From contig JBJFDC010000044.1 of assembly GCA_051889215.1 (NCBI GenBank), forward strand, positions 1 to 6,387: 6,387 bases of DNA. Reading direction: 5' to 3'. How positions within the stretch are numbered: position 1 is the first letter of the stretch; each line of letters begins with the position of its first letter. The stretch is from UMGS1470 sp051889215. Its GTDB lineage: Bacteria; Bacillota; Clostridia; Christensenellales; UBA1242. Positions 4,915-6,387 of this stretch are shown in pieces. The translations under genes and the position numbers were made by a program. Under the pieces are notes generated by a model. That model saw only the letters and a program-made list of their open reading frames with translations, made no database searches and was not told the origin of the DNA.

Positions 4915-6387
4915 ATATACCACTTGTCGTCGCTACTTATTGGTTTTGATTCATCTTGGGAAAAACAAAATTTGATGACATTGCTTTTGCTGCTGATAAC
5001 TTCAACGTTATCAGCAAAATTTTTTATTTTTGCCACGAGATAAAAAGACTGATATTTATCTTTTGTTGAGTTGACAACATATTCTTGCGGTCCGCTGATG
5101 TTTGAACAAGTCATAACCAAATCAACTTTTCCGTCTTTTTCGTTAAAAAGCTCATATTCAATGTAATCTTTTGCCTCAAATGTGATTATTTTTTTGCCAT
5201 CTTTGGATATTGTTTCAATGCTTGGGGCGTCAAGTTTTACAAAGTTTTCTGACACCTGTGTTGGAAGGTTAAATTTTGAAAATATTTCTTTGACTTTATA
5301 TCTTTCTGGAGTGAACGTGTTTGCTTTTTGAATGAGATTATTTTCTTTTAGTGCCAAAAGGTCAATTTCAACTTCTTCAACCGATGTCGGGCGAGAAAAA
5401 TCTCTCGGCCGCTTGTTAAAAATGTTCTCGTATATTTGTCTTGAAATTGTTGTCGGAAGTTTGCTGCCACTGAGGTCCTTATGCGGCTTGTTGTCAAGAC
5501 TTCCGACCCAAACACCTGTTAATTTTTCAGAAGTGTATGAAATGCTATATCCATCTGTGTTTCCTGCATTTGTGCCAACAGTTCCAGTCTTTCCGGCGAT
5601 ATCAAATCCAAGAGTTGAGAGTTTTTTGCTCGTCCCAAAATTCACACAACCTTTGAGCATATCAGTCATCAAATATGCCGTGTCATCACGAAAAACAAAA
5701 CTTGAAACAGGGCTATGGTGATAAACAATTTTTCCTTTGTCATCAGTGATATATTTTATAAAAGTTGAATTTACAAATTTTCCTTCATTTGCCAGCGGAA
5801 CATAAGAATTTGTTAGTTCTTTTAGAGTTGTTCCATATTTGAATCCGCCGAGCGCCAAAGCATAGTTGTTGTCGTTTGAGTCAAACTCAATTCCGCATTT
5901 TTTGGCATAATACTTCGCTTCGTCAATGCCGACATAACTCAACACTTTGACAGCGACAGTGTTGAGCGACTTATTAAGTGCAGTGCGCACCGAAACATTG
6001 CCCAAATATGTTTTTGATGCATTGTTGGGAGAATATCCGCTGATGTTTATCGGCGCGTCCTCAACGATTGAACAAGGAAAAATTTTGTTTTCTTCCAGTG
6101 CGGGAGCATAAACCAAAACTGGTTTTATCGCCGAACCTGGCTGACGCTTTATTTGTGAAAGTTTGAGATTGCCAGTGCCGCAATATGATGAGATTGCGCC
6201 AGTTTTTGTATCCATATTTATTGAACACACTTCGCAACCATTTGATAGGGCTTTTCCAGACTTTATAATGTCATTCAACTTTGATTGCTCGTCTGGATTT
6301 TGATAAGTGTGGATTTGATAGCCCAACAGCCCAATTTTTTTGGCGGAAAGTCCCAAAATTTTTTGACTTTCATCAATCGCCATTTGG
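4911..6387 (-). CDS. Class A-type penicillin-binding protein, transpeptidase and C-terminal part (5' end outside window)
   Basis: A cell wall synthesis enzyme acting outside the membrane; the transpeptidase domain cross-links peptidoglycan peptides and is the beta-lactam target. The frame runs off the right edge, so the ATG at 6383 is probably internal. Counting from it, the three active-site motifs are intact: SAIK at 84-87 (nucleophile S84, in RQPGSAIKP), SLN at 139-141, and KTG at 265-267, followed by LTGVWVG. The first 45 residues (ILGLSAKKIGLLGYQIHTY...) resemble the linker between the glycosyltransferase and transpeptidase domains of class A PBPs, so a glycosyltransferase domain is expected upstream. 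Residues about 370-476 look like a beta-rich accessory domain of unknown role. Eight cysteines, including CEVC at 50-53, are unusual for an exported Gram-positive protein. It faces recA tail to tail with a 4-bp overlap. Transpeptidase identity is very sure; class A is inferred. Confidence 0.92.
   Translation of the reverse strand, partial: QMAIDESQKILGLSAKKIGLLGYQIHTYQNPDEQSKLNDIIKSGKALSNGCEVCSINMDTKTGAISSYCGTGNLKLSQIKRQPGSAIKPVLVYAPALEENKIFPCSIVEDAPINISGYSPNNASKTYLGNVSVRTALNKSLNTVAVKVLSYVGIDEAKYYAKKCGIEFDSNDNNYALALGGFKYGTTLKELTNSYVPLANEGKFVNSTFIKYITDDKGKIVYHHSPVSSFVFRDDTAYLMTDMLKGCVNFGTSKKLSTLGFDIAGKTGTVGTNAGNTDGYSISYTSEKLTGVWVGSLDNKPHKDLSGSKLPTTISRQIYENIFNKRPRDFSRPTSVEEVEIDLLALKENNLIQKANTFTPERYKVKEIFSKFNLPTQVSENFVKLDAPSIETISKDGKKIITFEAKDYIEYELFNEKDGKVDLVMTCSNISGPQEYVVNSTKDKYQSFYLVAKIKNFADNVEVISSKSNVIKFCFSQDESKPISSDDKWYI
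4991..5031 (+). terminator. Intrinsic terminator of recA inside the opposing PBP gene
   Basis: TGCTGATAAC (4991-5000) pairs perfectly with GTTATCAGCA (5007-5016) around a 6-nt loop, giving a 10-bp stem. It is followed by AAA and a T-rich tract (six T, one A, five T; 5020-5031). It starts 76 nt after the recA stop. On the other strand no T-run follows, so it acts in the recA direction only. The same bases encode residues 456-465 of the PBP reading frame counted from the ATG at 6383 (FADNVEVISS), so the hairpin is also protein-coding. Confidence 0.8.

Noticed and set aside
5332..5721. Open frame of 129 codons on the + strand opposite the PBP gene.
   Set aside because: It lies wholly inside the conserved PBP coding region, including opposite the KTG region, has no ribosome binding site and resembles no known protein; it is a shadow frame.
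1..6387. A new defence, mobile or biosynthetic system.
   Set aside because: All coding regions are accounted for by housekeeping families in a familiar order, with no integrase, transposase, repeat array or unexplained long gap.

Overview
The window is A+T-rich and carries the gene order ftsK - rimO - pgsA - cinA-like - recA on the + strand, followed by a class A penicillin-binding protein (PBP) gene on the - strand. This order, together with short or overlapping gene junctions, a GTG start, a possible TTG start, and strong AGGAGG-type ribosome binding sites, suggests a low-G+C Gram-positive bacterium (Bacillota, probably a Clostridia-like anaerobe). I cannot name a genus.

Layout. Bases 1-756 hold the C-terminal 251 residues of an FtsK/SpoIIIE DNA translocase: the second half of the motor and the gamma DNA-reading domain. 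Bases 759-2072 encode RimO, the methylthiotransferase of ribosomal protein S12. Bases 2069-2650 encode PgsA, phosphatidylglycerophosphate synthase. Bases 2650-3873 encode a full-length but strongly degenerate CinA-family protein. These four genes are separated by 2 nt, a 4-nt ATGA overlap and a 1-nt TAGTG overlap, so they look like one translationally coupled operon. recA (3901-4914) has its own candidate promoter, whose -10 box overlaps the stop codon of the cinA-like gene. Bases 4911-6387 (- strand) hold the transpeptidase and C-terminal part of a PBP whose N-terminus lies beyond the right edge.

Functionally this is a housekeeping block: chromosome segregation, ribosome modification, phospholipid synthesis, recombination and repair, and cell wall synthesis. 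I see no mobile element, CRISPR array, RNA gene or new multi-gene system. No gene-free stretch exceeds 30 bp.

The points worth a second look are: the CinA-like protein, which keeps the family's length and layout but has lost most signature motifs of both catalytic domains; the tail-to-tail recA/PBP junction, where both TAG stops share one CTAG palindrome; an intrinsic terminator for recA embedded inside the opposing PBP coding sequence; and a recA promoter without a visible LexA box.
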